Assembly (NCBI GenBank): GCA_026388615.1
Contig: JAPLJL010000068.1
Coordinates: forward strand, 1 to 9,536
Source of the DNA: Pseudomonadota bacterium
GTDB lineage: Bacteria > Desulfobacterota > JAPLJL01
Direction of reading: 5' to 3'
Length of the DNA: 9,536 nucleotides
Below are positions 1 through 6,329 of the stretch, piece by piece. Under the pieces are notes generated by a model. The model ran no database searches and was not told the origin of the DNA. It saw only the letters and a list, made by a program, of their open reading frames with translations. Each line of letters begins with the position of its first letter. Position 1 is the first letter of the stretch. The position numbers were made by a program, and so were the translations under genes.

Positions 1-2
1 CA

Positions 3-554
3 TATTATTTAGCTCTTTATATGGTTGAACCCCATAAATACGAAAATGCATATGTTGATAATTTTCCTACGGAGTCTTCTGGAGTGATGGTTTATCTTTA
101 TGATAATATCGAATTAAAGGATTTAACGCCGCATTTTTTATATTCAATTGATTCAATAGGTGATATTGCTTTAAAAGGAAATGAAAAAGCCATAGAAAAA
201 GTATTCATTGGTTATACTCAAACAGATGGAGTAGTGGCTGAAAATTTTAGCGATATAATAGCAAAACTTTTTAAGAATGATTTTAATTTAGCTTTAAATG
301 TATTATCGAAGCAAGAATCATTCTATAGAGAAAAAGTAATTTATTGTTTAAATGAATTGACACCAGAAGAATTTAAATTATTAAGAGATAAAGTTAGCAA
401 TATTAAAACAAAAAATAAGAATAAATTAATACTTATAAAAGAAATACTCAATTTTAAATATAAATATGAAGGAGTGGTGAATTCAAGTTATAAGCGCACC
501 ACTTGTCCTATGGGACGTAGTTTACTTGTTGCTTTATTGGATTTTGGGTGGTAG
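3..554 (+). CDS. Unrecognised AT-rich protein fragment, 3' end replaced by IS sequence
   Basis: The reading frame is open from the left window edge. The first ATG, at 21, has no Shine-Dalgarno sequence before it, so the true start probably lies upstream and this is a C-terminal part. The readable protein is acidic to lysine-rich and probably mostly helical, with stretches such as SIDSIGDIALKGNEKAIEK and a lysine-rich segment (KTKNKNKLILIKEIL). I see no signal peptide, membrane segment or catalytic motif and do not recognise the family. From about position 479 the frame runs into an IS30-type end sequence, so the last 25 or so residues, to the TAG at 552-554, are read-through of IS DNA and not native protein. 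Base composition is far more AT-rich than everything after 1050, which suggests horizontally acquired DNA. The gene is probably non-functional, or truncated. Confidence 0.55.
   Translation, partial: YYLALYMVEPHKYENAYVDNFPTESSGVMVYLYDNIELKDLTPHFLYSIDSIGDIALKGNEKAIEKVFIGYTQTDGVVAENFSDIIAKLFKNDFNLALNVLSKQESFYREKVIYCLNELTPEEFKLLRDKVSNIKTKNKNKLILIKEILNFKYKYEGVVNSSYKRTTCPMGRSLLVALLDFGW
479..505. repeat. Extra copy of the IS30-type terminal repeat
   Basis: This 27-bp sequence begins GAATTCAAGTTATAAG and ends CACCACTTG. It matches 562-588 at 26 of 27 positions, in the same orientation. The 56 bp between the two copies have no coding content I recognise. This copy marks where the AT-rich gene stops being native sequence. 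It is probably the end of a second, mostly lost copy of the same element, or a trace of nested insertion. Confidence 0.7.
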
Positions 555-561
555 GATGGGC

Positions 562-965
562 GAATTCAAGTTATAAGTGCACCACTTGATGTATTCCAGA
601 AGACTTCATAGGGTGACTGGTAGCCCAGGCATTTTCTTGGTCTATGGTTAAGTTTTTTTACTGCAAATGCAAGTTCTTCTGCTGTGACATTTCTAAAATC
701 TGTGCCTTTAGGGAAATACTGGCGAAGAAGACCATTGGTATTTTCGTTTGTCCCCCGTTGCCAAGCGGAATATGGGTCAGCAAAATAAACTGTTAATCCG
801 GTTTGGTTCTCTAGTTCTTTGAAGCGGGCGAATTCTTTGCCATTATCAACGGTCAGCGTCTTCCGCATCTCTATAGGAATGCGGCAGAAAACTTTAACGC
901 TTTCTGAGGTTAGTGATTCTGCTTTTTTATTTAAAAGTTTGGCGGCGATCAAGAAGAGAACAGAT
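562..965 (-). mobile_element. Remnant of an IS30-family insertion sequence
   Basis: The remnant runs from an outer terminal repeat (562-588) through the 3' part of a minus-strand IS30 transposase gene to position 965. There it is cut by the left inverted repeat of the Y1 element. The transposase stop codon (TGA, complement of 566-568) lies inside the terminal repeat, as expected for a compact IS. No other IS30 half is visible right of 2010, so the promoter-proximal part and the other terminal repeat are absent. The element cannot transpose by itself. Confidence 0.8.
566..965 (-). pseudogene. IS30-family transposase, C-terminal fragment
   Basis: This is the C-terminal part of a DDE transposase of the IS30 family (rve integrase core). 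On the minus strand it reads LIAAKLLNKKAES, then TVDNGKEF with the second catalytic Asp (codon 845-847). Next is the signature FADPYSAWQRGTNENTNG with the catalytic Glu (codon 743-745), followed by YFPKGTDF and LNHRPRKCLGY near the end. The N-terminal helix-turn-helix region and first catalytic Asp are missing. An open frame continues to an ATG at 1046-1048, but residues upstream of about position 965 come from the Y1 element and do not resemble IS30. Any product would be an inactive chimera. It is flanked by its terminal repeat on one side and the inserted Y1 element on the other. Confidence 0.88.
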
Positions 966-2010
966 GGGGTCAGCCCTTGAGATTGAAGATTATTGGGGAT
1001 ATGATAGCGGAAAATTGGGGAAACAACATCAAGAGGGATAAACGCCATGGCCAGACCGCTGCGGGTGGAGTATGAGGGGGCATTTTATCATGTGACCTCC
1101 CGGGGGAACGAGAAGAAGGATGTCTTCTCCTCCCCCGAGGATTACGAGCAGTTAAAAACTTATCTTTACGAGGCCAGAGAGAAGTTCGGTTACAAGCTCC
1201 ATGCCTATGTTTTGATGACCAACCATTTTCATTTATTGATCGAGACCCCGGAGGCCAATCTGAACCGGCTGATGCATTATATCAACGGATCATATACGGG
1301 CTATTACAATCGCCATAACCGGCGGGTGGGGCATTTATTCCAAGGAAGGTATAAAGCGATCCTGGTTGATAGGGATAGTTATCTGGAGGCATTGAGCCGG
1401 TATATCCATTTGAACCCGGTGCGGGCCGGGATGGTGGGTAAGCCTGAGGATTATCAATATTCGAGCTACCGGTCATACATATTTCCGGCGGGAGAGAACA
1501 TCGTAGACCGGGAGATGATCCTGGGGATGGTATCCAATAAGCCCAAGGAGGCGTTTGAACGATATCGATATTTTACGGAGCAGGAGATCGGCCAGGAAGT
1601 TGAGAGTCCCCTAAAAAAAGTCTATGCGGGGATGATTCTAGGTGAGGAACGATTTATCAAGTCGGCGCTGAAGCGGGTGAAGGAAACCTGGGAAGGGAAA
1701 GAGGAGATCTCGCACCGGAGGAAAATGAATCCGGTGTCGGGGGCGGAGGAAATCATTGAATTGATCTGTAAAGAATACAAGGTACCACGGGAAGAGGCTT
1801 TGCAGAAAAGAGGCAAGATCCGAAACCTGGCTATTTATCTTTTGAAGAGGCATTCCGGGTTAACGAACCGTCAGATTGGGGAGATGTTCGGGGGCATCAG
1901 TTTCTCGGCGGTGTCTCAGTCGGTCAGGCTATTTTCCTTGCGATTAGCGGAGGACCGTAAGCTTGCGAAGAAGGTCGAGACGATTACCTTTAATATCAAG
2001 GGCTGACCCC
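966..2010 (+). mobile_element. Y1 transposase element with perfect 15-bp terminal inverted repeats
   Basis: The left end GGGGTCAGCCCTTGA (966-980) is the exact reverse complement of the right end TCAAGGGCTGACCCC (1996-2010). The similarity extends imperfectly about 12 bp further inward. The 1045-bp unit contains one gene, the Y1 transposase at 1047-2006, whose stop codon lies in the right repeat. It interrupts the IS30 transposase on the left and ends 7 bp before the -35 box of the acyl-CoA synthetase promoter on the right. No target duplication is evident at the two edges. Both ends and the full gene appear intact, so the unit may be functional. Confidence 0.8.
1047..2006 (+). CDS. REP-associated/IS200-like Y1 transposase with DnaA-like C-terminal domain
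   Basis: This is a single-strand HUH/Y1 endonuclease of 319 residues, predicted to nick and rejoin DNA at the element ends. The N-terminal strand begins ARPLRVEYEGAFYHVTSRGN. The metal-binding HFH (residues 60-62) lies in VLMTNHFHLLIE, and the catalytic tyrosine is probably Y119 in RYIHLNPVRAGMV. All are typical of the RAYT-like group. Residues about 230-312 resemble DnaA domain IV, including LTNRQIGEMFGG (FGG at 281-283). However, the DNA-contacting RDHSTV signature of true DnaA is replaced by ISFSAV, so it is probably a helix-turn-helix repurposed to bind the element. A weak AAGAGGG ribosome site sits about 9 bases before ATG 1047. The TGA stop is within the right terminal repeat. Length and motifs look complete, so it is probably active. 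Confidence 0.93.
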   Translation: MARPLRVEYEGAFYHVTSRGNEKKDVFSSPEDYEQLKTYLYEAREKFGYKLHAYVLMTNHFHLLIETPEANLNRLMHYINGSYTGYYNRHNRRVGHLFQGRYKAILVDRDSYLEALSRYIHLNPVRAGMVGKPEDYQYSSYRSYIFPAGENIVDREMILGMVSNKPKEAFERYRYFTEQEIGQEVESPLKKVYAGMILGEERFIKSALKRVKETWEGKEEISHRRKMNPVSGAEEIIELICKEYKVPREEALQKRGKIRNLAIYLLKRHSGLTNRQIGEMFGGISFSAVSQSVRLFSLRLAEDRKLAKKVETITFNIKG

Positions 2011-2017
2011 TACGCGC

Positions 2018-2046
2018 TTGCCCCAGCCGGGGCATGAATTTATAAT
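2018..2046 (+). promoter_or_regulatory. Sigma-70-type promoter of the acyl-CoA synthetase gene
   Basis: A -35 box TTGCCC (2018-2023) and a perfect -10 box TATAAT (2041-2046) are separated by exactly 17 bp. Transcription would start near 2053, leaving a leader of about 20 nt with a strong AGGAGGGG ribosome site (2060-2067) before ATG 2074. The spacer holds a small palindrome GCCCC-AGCC-GGGGC (2020-2033), which could be an operator. That role is only an inference. Confidence 0.6.
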
Positions 2047-2073
2047 GACCAGGACCTTCAGGAGGGGAAAGAA

Positions 2074-3915
2074 ATGACCAAATTCAGCGGGCCTTTCAAT
2101 GAATCGACCATCATCGGAACCAGCCGCAACCGCTCGTTCCAGTTTCCCAATAAGGTTTACCTCCGTTCCCACTTCGACAAGAACGGGAGGAAAACCAAGG
2201 AACTTCACGACCTTACTTTCCTGGGACTGGAGCAGGAGATCCGCGCCCTGGGGGTCGGGCTGTATCTCCTCGGCGGCCGGCAGTTCGACCGGGTGGGGGT
2301 TTTCGGGCACAATACCCCCCGCTGGATCGCGGCGGTCCTCGCCACCCTGGCCGGGCGGGGGACCTTCGTCCCGATTTATCCCTCCAGCAAGACCGAAGAC
2401 GTCTGGTGGATCCTCTCCGATTCCGAGGCCAAGGCGGTTTTCTGCGAAGGGAAGGAGCAGATCGAGAAGGTCCTCGAGGTCAAGGACAAGCTCCCCCACT
2501 TGAAGTGGATCATCGTGCTGGACCCGGACGTGAAGATCAAGGACGAGAAAATTATTTCCTACGCGGAGGTGATGGAAAAGGGGCGGGTGGACCAGAAGCT
2601 GGGGGAGGAGCTCGAAGTCAAAACCAAGGAAGCCAGCCCCGACGACCTGGCGGCCATCATCTACACCTCCGGCACCACCGGCCGTCCCAAGGGGGTGATG
2701 CTCACCAACAACAACTTCAACAGCCAGCGGGTGATCTCGGATTCCTTCGATTTCAACACCGACGACATCTGGTTCGGCCACCTGCCGATGTGCCACGTCT
2801 TCGGCCTCTCCTCCGACCTCCTGAATTCCGGCCAGCAGGCGGGCACGCTCTTTGTCCTGGAGTCGGTCGAAACGGAATACCTGCGTGCGAACCTCCGGCT
2901 CTGCCGCCCGACGGTCATGTCGAGCGTGCCCCGGCTCTGGGAGAAGGTCTACATCCAGATCAACAGCATCGTCTCGACCAAGAAGCCCTTCGAGCAGAAG
3001 GTTTTCCACTGGGCGGTCGGCGTGGGAAAGGAATGTTTCCTCCTGAAGCTGGATAAAAAACCGGTTCCGCTCGGGCTCAAGCTCAAGTCCAAGGTGGCCG
3101 GCGCGGTCTTCAAGAAGGTCCGGGGCGAGGCGGGCCTCGACCGCCTGCGGATCTGCCACACCGGGGGCGGGCCGGTTTCCCCCGACCTGATCGTTTTCTT
3201 CGGGGCCATCGGGGTGAACCTCTACCAGGGCTTCGGGCTGACCGAGACCTCCCCGGTCACCCATACCTGCACCCCCGCGAATCACAAGCTCGGCTACGTG
3301 GGCCAGCCGATCCCGGGGACCGAGTGCAAGATCGCCGATGACGGGGAGATCCTGATCAAGGGCCCCCAGGTGATGAAGGGTTACTTCCACAACGAAGAGG
3401 CCACCAAGGCGGCCTTCACCCCGGACGGCTTCTTCATGACCGGCGACATCGGGGAGATCACCCCTGACGGCCATCTCCGGATCACCGACCGGAAAAAGGA
3501 GCTGATCATCACCAGCGGGGGGAAGAACATCCCGCCCCAGCCGATCGAGATCGCCTTCAACACCGATCCTTTCGTGGAGCAGATTTTCCTGAGCGGGGAC
3601 AACCGCAACTACCTGGTCGCCCTCCTGGTCCCGGATTTCGTCCGCCTCCAGGAATGGGCCAAGGAAAAGGGGGTTGAATACACCAGCCAGGAAGACCTGG
3701 TGAAAAAGAAACCGGTCCTCGACCTCTACCGGAAATCGGTGGACCAGGTCAACTCGCACCTGGCTAAGTACGAGACGATCAAGCGCTTCGCCGTCCTTCC
3801 CAACGCCTTCAGCGAGGCCGGGGGCGAGCTGACCCCCACCCTGAAACTCAAGCGCCGGGTGATCGAGAAGAAATACAAGGACGTGATCGAAAATCTCTAT
3901 AAAGGAGGGGATTGA
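2074..3915 (+). CDS. Long-chain acyl-CoA synthetase (AMP-forming, FadD15-like)
   Basis: This 613-residue member of the ANL adenylating family is predicted to activate a fatty or related carboxylic acid with ATP and CoA, via an acyl-AMP, for beta-oxidation. Visible motifs are the P-loop YTSGTTGRPKG (from Y197), YQGFGLTETSP (A5, from Y384), TGD (D458), TDRKKELIITSGGKNI with the hinge D472/R473, and a C-terminal LTPTLKLKRR with catalytic Lys K591. The last motif and the SHLAKYETIKRF stretch are typical of the FadD15/long-chain type, not acetyl-CoA synthetases. The length is normal for that group. The start is supported by AGGAGGGG at 2060-2067. No membrane segment is evident. The gene follows a mobile element closely but has its own promoter, and the acyl-CoA dehydrogenase downstream supports an acyl-CoA catabolic role. 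The exact chain length of the substrate cannot be read from the sequence. Confidence 0.95.
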   Translation: MTKFSGPFNESTIIGTSRNRSFQFPNKVYLRSHFDKNGRKTKELHDLTFLGLEQEIRALGVGLYLLGGRQFDRVGVFGHNTPRWIAAVLATLAGRGTFVPIYPSSKTEDVWWILSDSEAKAVFCEGKEQIEKVLEVKDKLPHLKWIIVLDPDVKIKDEKIISYAEVMEKGRVDQKLGEELEVKTKEASPDDLAAIIYTSGTTGRPKGVMLTNNNFNSQRVISDSFDFNTDDIWFGHLPMCHVFGLSSDLLNSGQQAGTLFVLESVETEYLRANLRLCRPTVMSSVPRLWEKVYIQINSIVSTKKPFEQKVFHWAVGVGKECFLLKLDKKPVPLGLKLKSKVAGAVFKKVRGEAGLDRLRICHTGGGPVSPDLIVFFGAIGVNLYQGFGLTETSPVTHTCTPANHKLGYVGQPIPGTECKIADDGEILIKGPQVMKGYFHNEEATKAAFTPDGFFMTGDIGEITPDGHLRITDRKKELIITSGGKNIPPQPIEIAFNTDPFVEQIFLSGDNRNYLVALLVPDFVRLQEWAKEKGVEYTSQEDLVKKKPVLDLYRKSVDQVNSHLAKYETIKRFAVLPNAFSEAGGELTPTLKLKRRVIEKKYKDVIENLYKGGD

Positions 3916-3929
3916 GTAAAAAAACTAAT

Positions 3930-4119
3930 CTAGTGTAGTGTCCCAGCAACGGCTTTACAGTGATTAATATCATCGGTTTTGATTAGGTCGGGGCGGCCTT
4001 CCACGGCCGCCCGAAGAAGGGAGCCCGCGGCCTGCCCGAGACGACCTCTCGGGTCGGCCAGAGAGGGGCTCCCCTACGAAAAAAAGTATTGTCAGGGTTT
4101 TACTGAGACATAACACTAG
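3930..4119. repeat. 190-bp MITE-like element with TA-flanked inverted repeats
   Basis: The left arm CTAGTGTAGTGTCCCAG (3930-3946) pairs with the right arm CTGAGACATAACACTAG (4103-4119) at 14 of 17 positions. Both arms contain TA at the outer edge, as left by Tc1/mariner-IS630-type insertion. The inside holds a GGGCGGCC/GGCCGCCC hairpin (3990-4011) and the nested 66-bp palindrome at 4017-4082. No gene lies inside. It occupies most of the space after the synthetase gene and may also act in 3'-end formation of that transcript. Confidence 0.55.
4017..4082. repeat. 66-bp nested palindromic repeat, copy 1
   Basis: This repeat matches 7807-7872 at 62 of 66 positions. The core is CCCGAGA / TCTCGGG around a CGACC loop. 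Outer arms are GGCC/GGCC and GGGAGCC/GGCTCCC, so the whole unit can fold into a long hairpin. It looks like a REP-type intergenic repeat. Confidence 0.75.
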
Positions 4120-4157
4120 GATGGGAACACTGAGAAATTGATGCAAAATACTCAAAA

Positions 4158-4287
4158 TGTCATCCTGATCCCGCCTTGGGCGGGAGAAGGATCTTGTTTT
4201 TCGGTGTTCTCACTTGAAGGAGAGATTCTTCATGCTTCGGCAGGCTTCCCGCCGTTTCACACGGGACACGCAGGGTTCAGAATGACA
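4158..4287. repeat. TGTCATYCTGA inverted-repeat element, copy 1
   Basis: The ends TGTCATCCTGA (4158-4168) and TCAGAATGACA (4277-4287) are inverted repeats with one mismatch. An inner hairpin CCCGCC-TTG-GGCGGG starts near 4170 and is followed by GAAGGATCTT. The arrangement of ends, inner GC hairpin and GAAG(A/G)ATCT is shared with 8167-8257. It is non-coding, and its plus-strand open frame is fortuitous. Confidence 0.65.
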
Positions 4288-4334
4288 GATTGGATTTTTA
4301 GCTACGGTCTCGGGAATTCCGGAGCGAAACAGAC

Positions 4335-5375
4335 ATGAACCGAAACGAACTTTTAAACGCCCTCGGCGGGATGCCGGACCGCCTGCTGAATCTCGCCCCG
4401 GGGATCTACCTGAGAAAAAATACCCAGTCCCGGGCTGATTATCTCGAAACCCTCGCTTTCTACCATCCCGAAAACTGGACGGAGAACCAGGAGCCGTTTT
4501 TGATTCTTCCCTCGACCGCGCCCGCCTACAAACGGGAGGAAAAAAAATGGTCCGGCTCCAAGGATATTTCCTTCAGCGTGATCGAATACCCCAGCCGGTA
4601 CCAGCCGAGAAACCGGCGGATGGTGGAGGAATATAACAGCCATACCGCCAACCTCTCCGCCTACCTGGTGCTCTGGAAGCACGTGTCTCCCGCCCGCCGC
4701 CCGCTGGTTCTCTGTGTGCACGGACTGCAGATGGCCCGGCCCGGGAGGGCGGAGAAGATGTTCCGCATCCGGAAACTCCTCGATCTCGGAATGGACGTGG
4801 CCCTTTACATCCAGCCTTTTCACTGGCGGAGGGCCCGGGGCCTGCGCGAGTATTTTCTGAACCCCAATAATATTCCTTTCTTCCTGGAAACCTTCGCCCA
4901 GGACATCCATGACCTGCACGCGGGGGTTTTGCTTTTGAACAACCTGGGCTACGAGCGGGTCGGGCTGATCGGCGCCAGCCTGGGGGGATATGCCCTGGCC
5001 CTGTACGCGGCCGCCGGCCCGCGCGCGGACTTTCTGTTCCTGGTGGTTCCGGCGGTGGATTTTTCCCACTATCTCATGCCCCGGCCCGGGGGGTTCAGGT
5101 TCGAAGTGGATGAAAAAGTGACCGCCGCCACGCGGTCTGCGCTCCAGCTGGTTTCCCCCCTTCATTACCCGCCGCGTTTTGATGTCGGGAAAATCAAGGT
5201 GGTGATGCACCAGGGCGACCGGCTCTGCCCGGTGGAGAAAACCCGCGAGTGGATTCGAAAGTGGTTCGTCACGAACGTAGTCGAGGTTGTCGGCGGCCAT
5301 TGGCTTTATTTCGACCACGACTCGCGCGGGGCGGCCTGGTACGGCTGGCTGAAGCAGATGGGATATATTCAGTAA
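4335..5375 (+). CDS. Alpha/beta hydrolase family protein
   Basis: This 346-residue protein has an alpha/beta-hydrolase core after an N-terminal extension of about 120 residues. The strand and oxyanion segment PLVLCVHGLQ has HG at 129-130. The nucleophile elbow GASLGG has Ser215. The probable acid is Asp295 in MHQGDRLCPVEKT and the probable base His322 in VVGGHWLYF, giving a complete Ser-Asp-His triad in the expected order. There is no signal peptide or membrane anchor, so it is probably cytoplasmic. The substrate is not evident; esterase or thioesterase activity is possible given the acyl-CoA genes on both sides, but that is inference from neighbours only. ATG 4335 follows a CCGGAG about 10 bases upstream. 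It is separated from the synthetase gene by repeats, so co-transcription is doubtful. Confidence 0.85.
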   Translation: MNRNELLNALGGMPDRLLNLAPGIYLRKNTQSRADYLETLAFYHPENWTENQEPFLILPSTAPAYKREEKKWSGSKDISFSVIEYPSRYQPRNRRMVEEYNSHTANLSAYLVLWKHVSPARRPLVLCVHGLQMARPGRAEKMFRIRKLLDLGMDVALYIQPFHWRRARGLREYFLNPNNIPFFLETFAQDIHDLHAGVLLLNNLGYERVGLIGASLGGYALALYAAAGPRADFLFLVVPAVDFSHYLMPRPGGFRFEVDEKVTAATRSALQLVSPLHYPPRFDVGKIKVVMHQGDRLCPVEKTREWIRKWFVTNVVEVVGGHWLYFDHDSRGAAWYGWLKQMGYIQ

Positions 5376-5742
5376 GAAAGGGTTCGAGGGTTCAAGGGGC
5401 CAAGGGTCCGAGGGCAAAGCGCAGAGGGCAAAGGGCCCAAAACCCGTGAGGCGTTAGGCCTCCGGCCCGGAGGGCGTAAGGCGTTATTAACACGTTAGAG
5501 CGTTCATAGGGTTATTGGGTTATTGAGTTTTACCGGAACACCGGGGGGGGAATAGCACGGAGCAGAGGGCATAGAGTTAAAAGAATTTTGGCGGCGGTCC
5601 GCGGTCTGCGGTCCGCGGTCGATTTCACGGGAGCGAAACCTTTCCCCCCAAAAAGAAAAAAATGCTACATAAAAGTTATAAAGCCACAATGCGCGATAGA
5701 AATTTAATGAAAGCTGGGGGATAATCGAGAGGGAGGAGAGTG
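5376..5742. repeat. Gene-free interval of low-complexity and palindromic repeats
   Basis: No gene is supported in this 367-bp gap. From 5379 to about 5443 it holds degenerate G/A-rich units such as AGAGGGCAAAGGGC. A hairpin CCTCC-GGCCC-GGAGG follows at 5459-5473, flanked by GGCGTTAGG/GCGTAAGG units. There is a run of eight G (5543-5550), a GGGCATAGAG motif near 5568 that recurs at the right edge of the window, and a 7-bp tandem repeat at 5596-5620. The last 100 bp are AT-rich and probably contain the promoter of the regulator gene, but no convincing -35/-10 pair stands out. Confidence 0.6.
5596..5620. repeat. 7-bp tandem repeat (GGTCYGC)
   Basis: Three full units and a partial one lie head to tail: GGTCCGC, GGTCTGC, GGTCCGC, GGTC. 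It is a short intergenic microsatellite with no coding role. Confidence 0.8.
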
Positions 5743-6294
5743 ATGGCGAAAAAAGAACCGGCGGAAAGTTTCGGGGCCAAGCTGAAAAAGCTGCGGGAGA
5801 AAGAGGGCTTAAGCCTGGAGGAGCTGGGTGAGCGGACGGACCTGAAACCCTCATATCTCCGGAGCCTGGAGGAGGATGAGTTTCTGCCCCACGTGGCCGA
5901 GATTATCAAACTGTCGCGGACCCTGTCGGTGGAGCCGTCCTCCTTCATGGAGAAGGACCTGCCGGCCTCCCAGCCCGCTCGGAGGCAGAAGGACCATGAA
6001 GTCCGGACCCGGGATTACGCCTACAAAACCCTGACCCCCTTTGAGGCGGGACGCCACCTCATGGCTTTTCGGGTCACGATCGACGCGGAGAGCACGCACA
6101 AGAAGGTCGTTTACCGGCATGAGGGGGAGGAGTTTATTTACGTGATCAGCGGCCGGCTTCAGCTCCAGGTGGGGAAAAAGCATCACCGCCTGGATCCGGG
6201 CGAGACCGTTCGTTTTGATTCCAGCGAGAAGCATATCCTTAAGAATCCCGGGAGGGAGCCAACCGACCTGTTGGTCGTGGTCTACGCGCCCTGA
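5743..6294 (+). CDS. XRE-family HTH regulator with C-terminal cupin domain
   Basis: This 183-residue protein is a two-domain transcriptional regulator. Residues about 9-65 form an XRE/Cro-type helix-turn-helix (FGAKLKKLREKEGLSLEEL, then TDLKPSYLRSLEEDEFLP). Residues about 105-180 form a cupin-2 barrel with YRHEGEEFIYVISGRLQL and a distal FDSSEKH, the usual places for metal or ligand contacts. Such proteins sense a small molecule with the cupin and control nearby catabolic or acyl-CoA genes. A regulatory role over the flanking synthetase or dehydrogenase is inferred from position. I chose ATG 5743 because GGAGG at 5732-5736 lies six bases upstream; the GTG at 5740 would leave only three. The gene ends in TGA within CGCGCCCTGA, 225 bp before the dehydrogenase. 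Confidence 0.92.
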   Translation: MAKKEPAESFGAKLKKLREKEGLSLEELGERTDLKPSYLRSLEEDEFLPHVAEIIKLSRTLSVEPSSFMEKDLPASQPARRQKDHEVRTRDYAYKTLTPFEAGRHLMAFRVTIDAESTHKKVVYRHEGEEFIYVISGRLQLQVGKKHHRLDPGETVRFDSSEKHILKNPGREPTDLLVVVYAP

Positions 6295-6329
6295 AATGAA
6301 AACCGACTTATATGAAAAATACTTAGGCA

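Noticed and set aside
1996..3759. Long minus-strand open frame antisense to the acyl-CoA synthetase
   Set aside because: It is a codon-bias shadow of a GC-rich gene. The composition is odd (rich in Arg, Asp, Gly and Leu), no family motif is seen, and the opposite strand encodes a complete enzyme.
4138..4338. Short plus-strand open frame upstream of the hydrolase gene
   Set aside because: It lies wholly within the TGTCATYCTGA repeat element and runs into the hydrolase start. No ribosome site or protein family is evident.
4353..5417. Minus-strand open frame antisense to the alpha/beta hydrolase
   Set aside because: Proline/glycine/histidine-rich shadow with no recognisable domain. The plus-strand frame has a complete catalytic triad.
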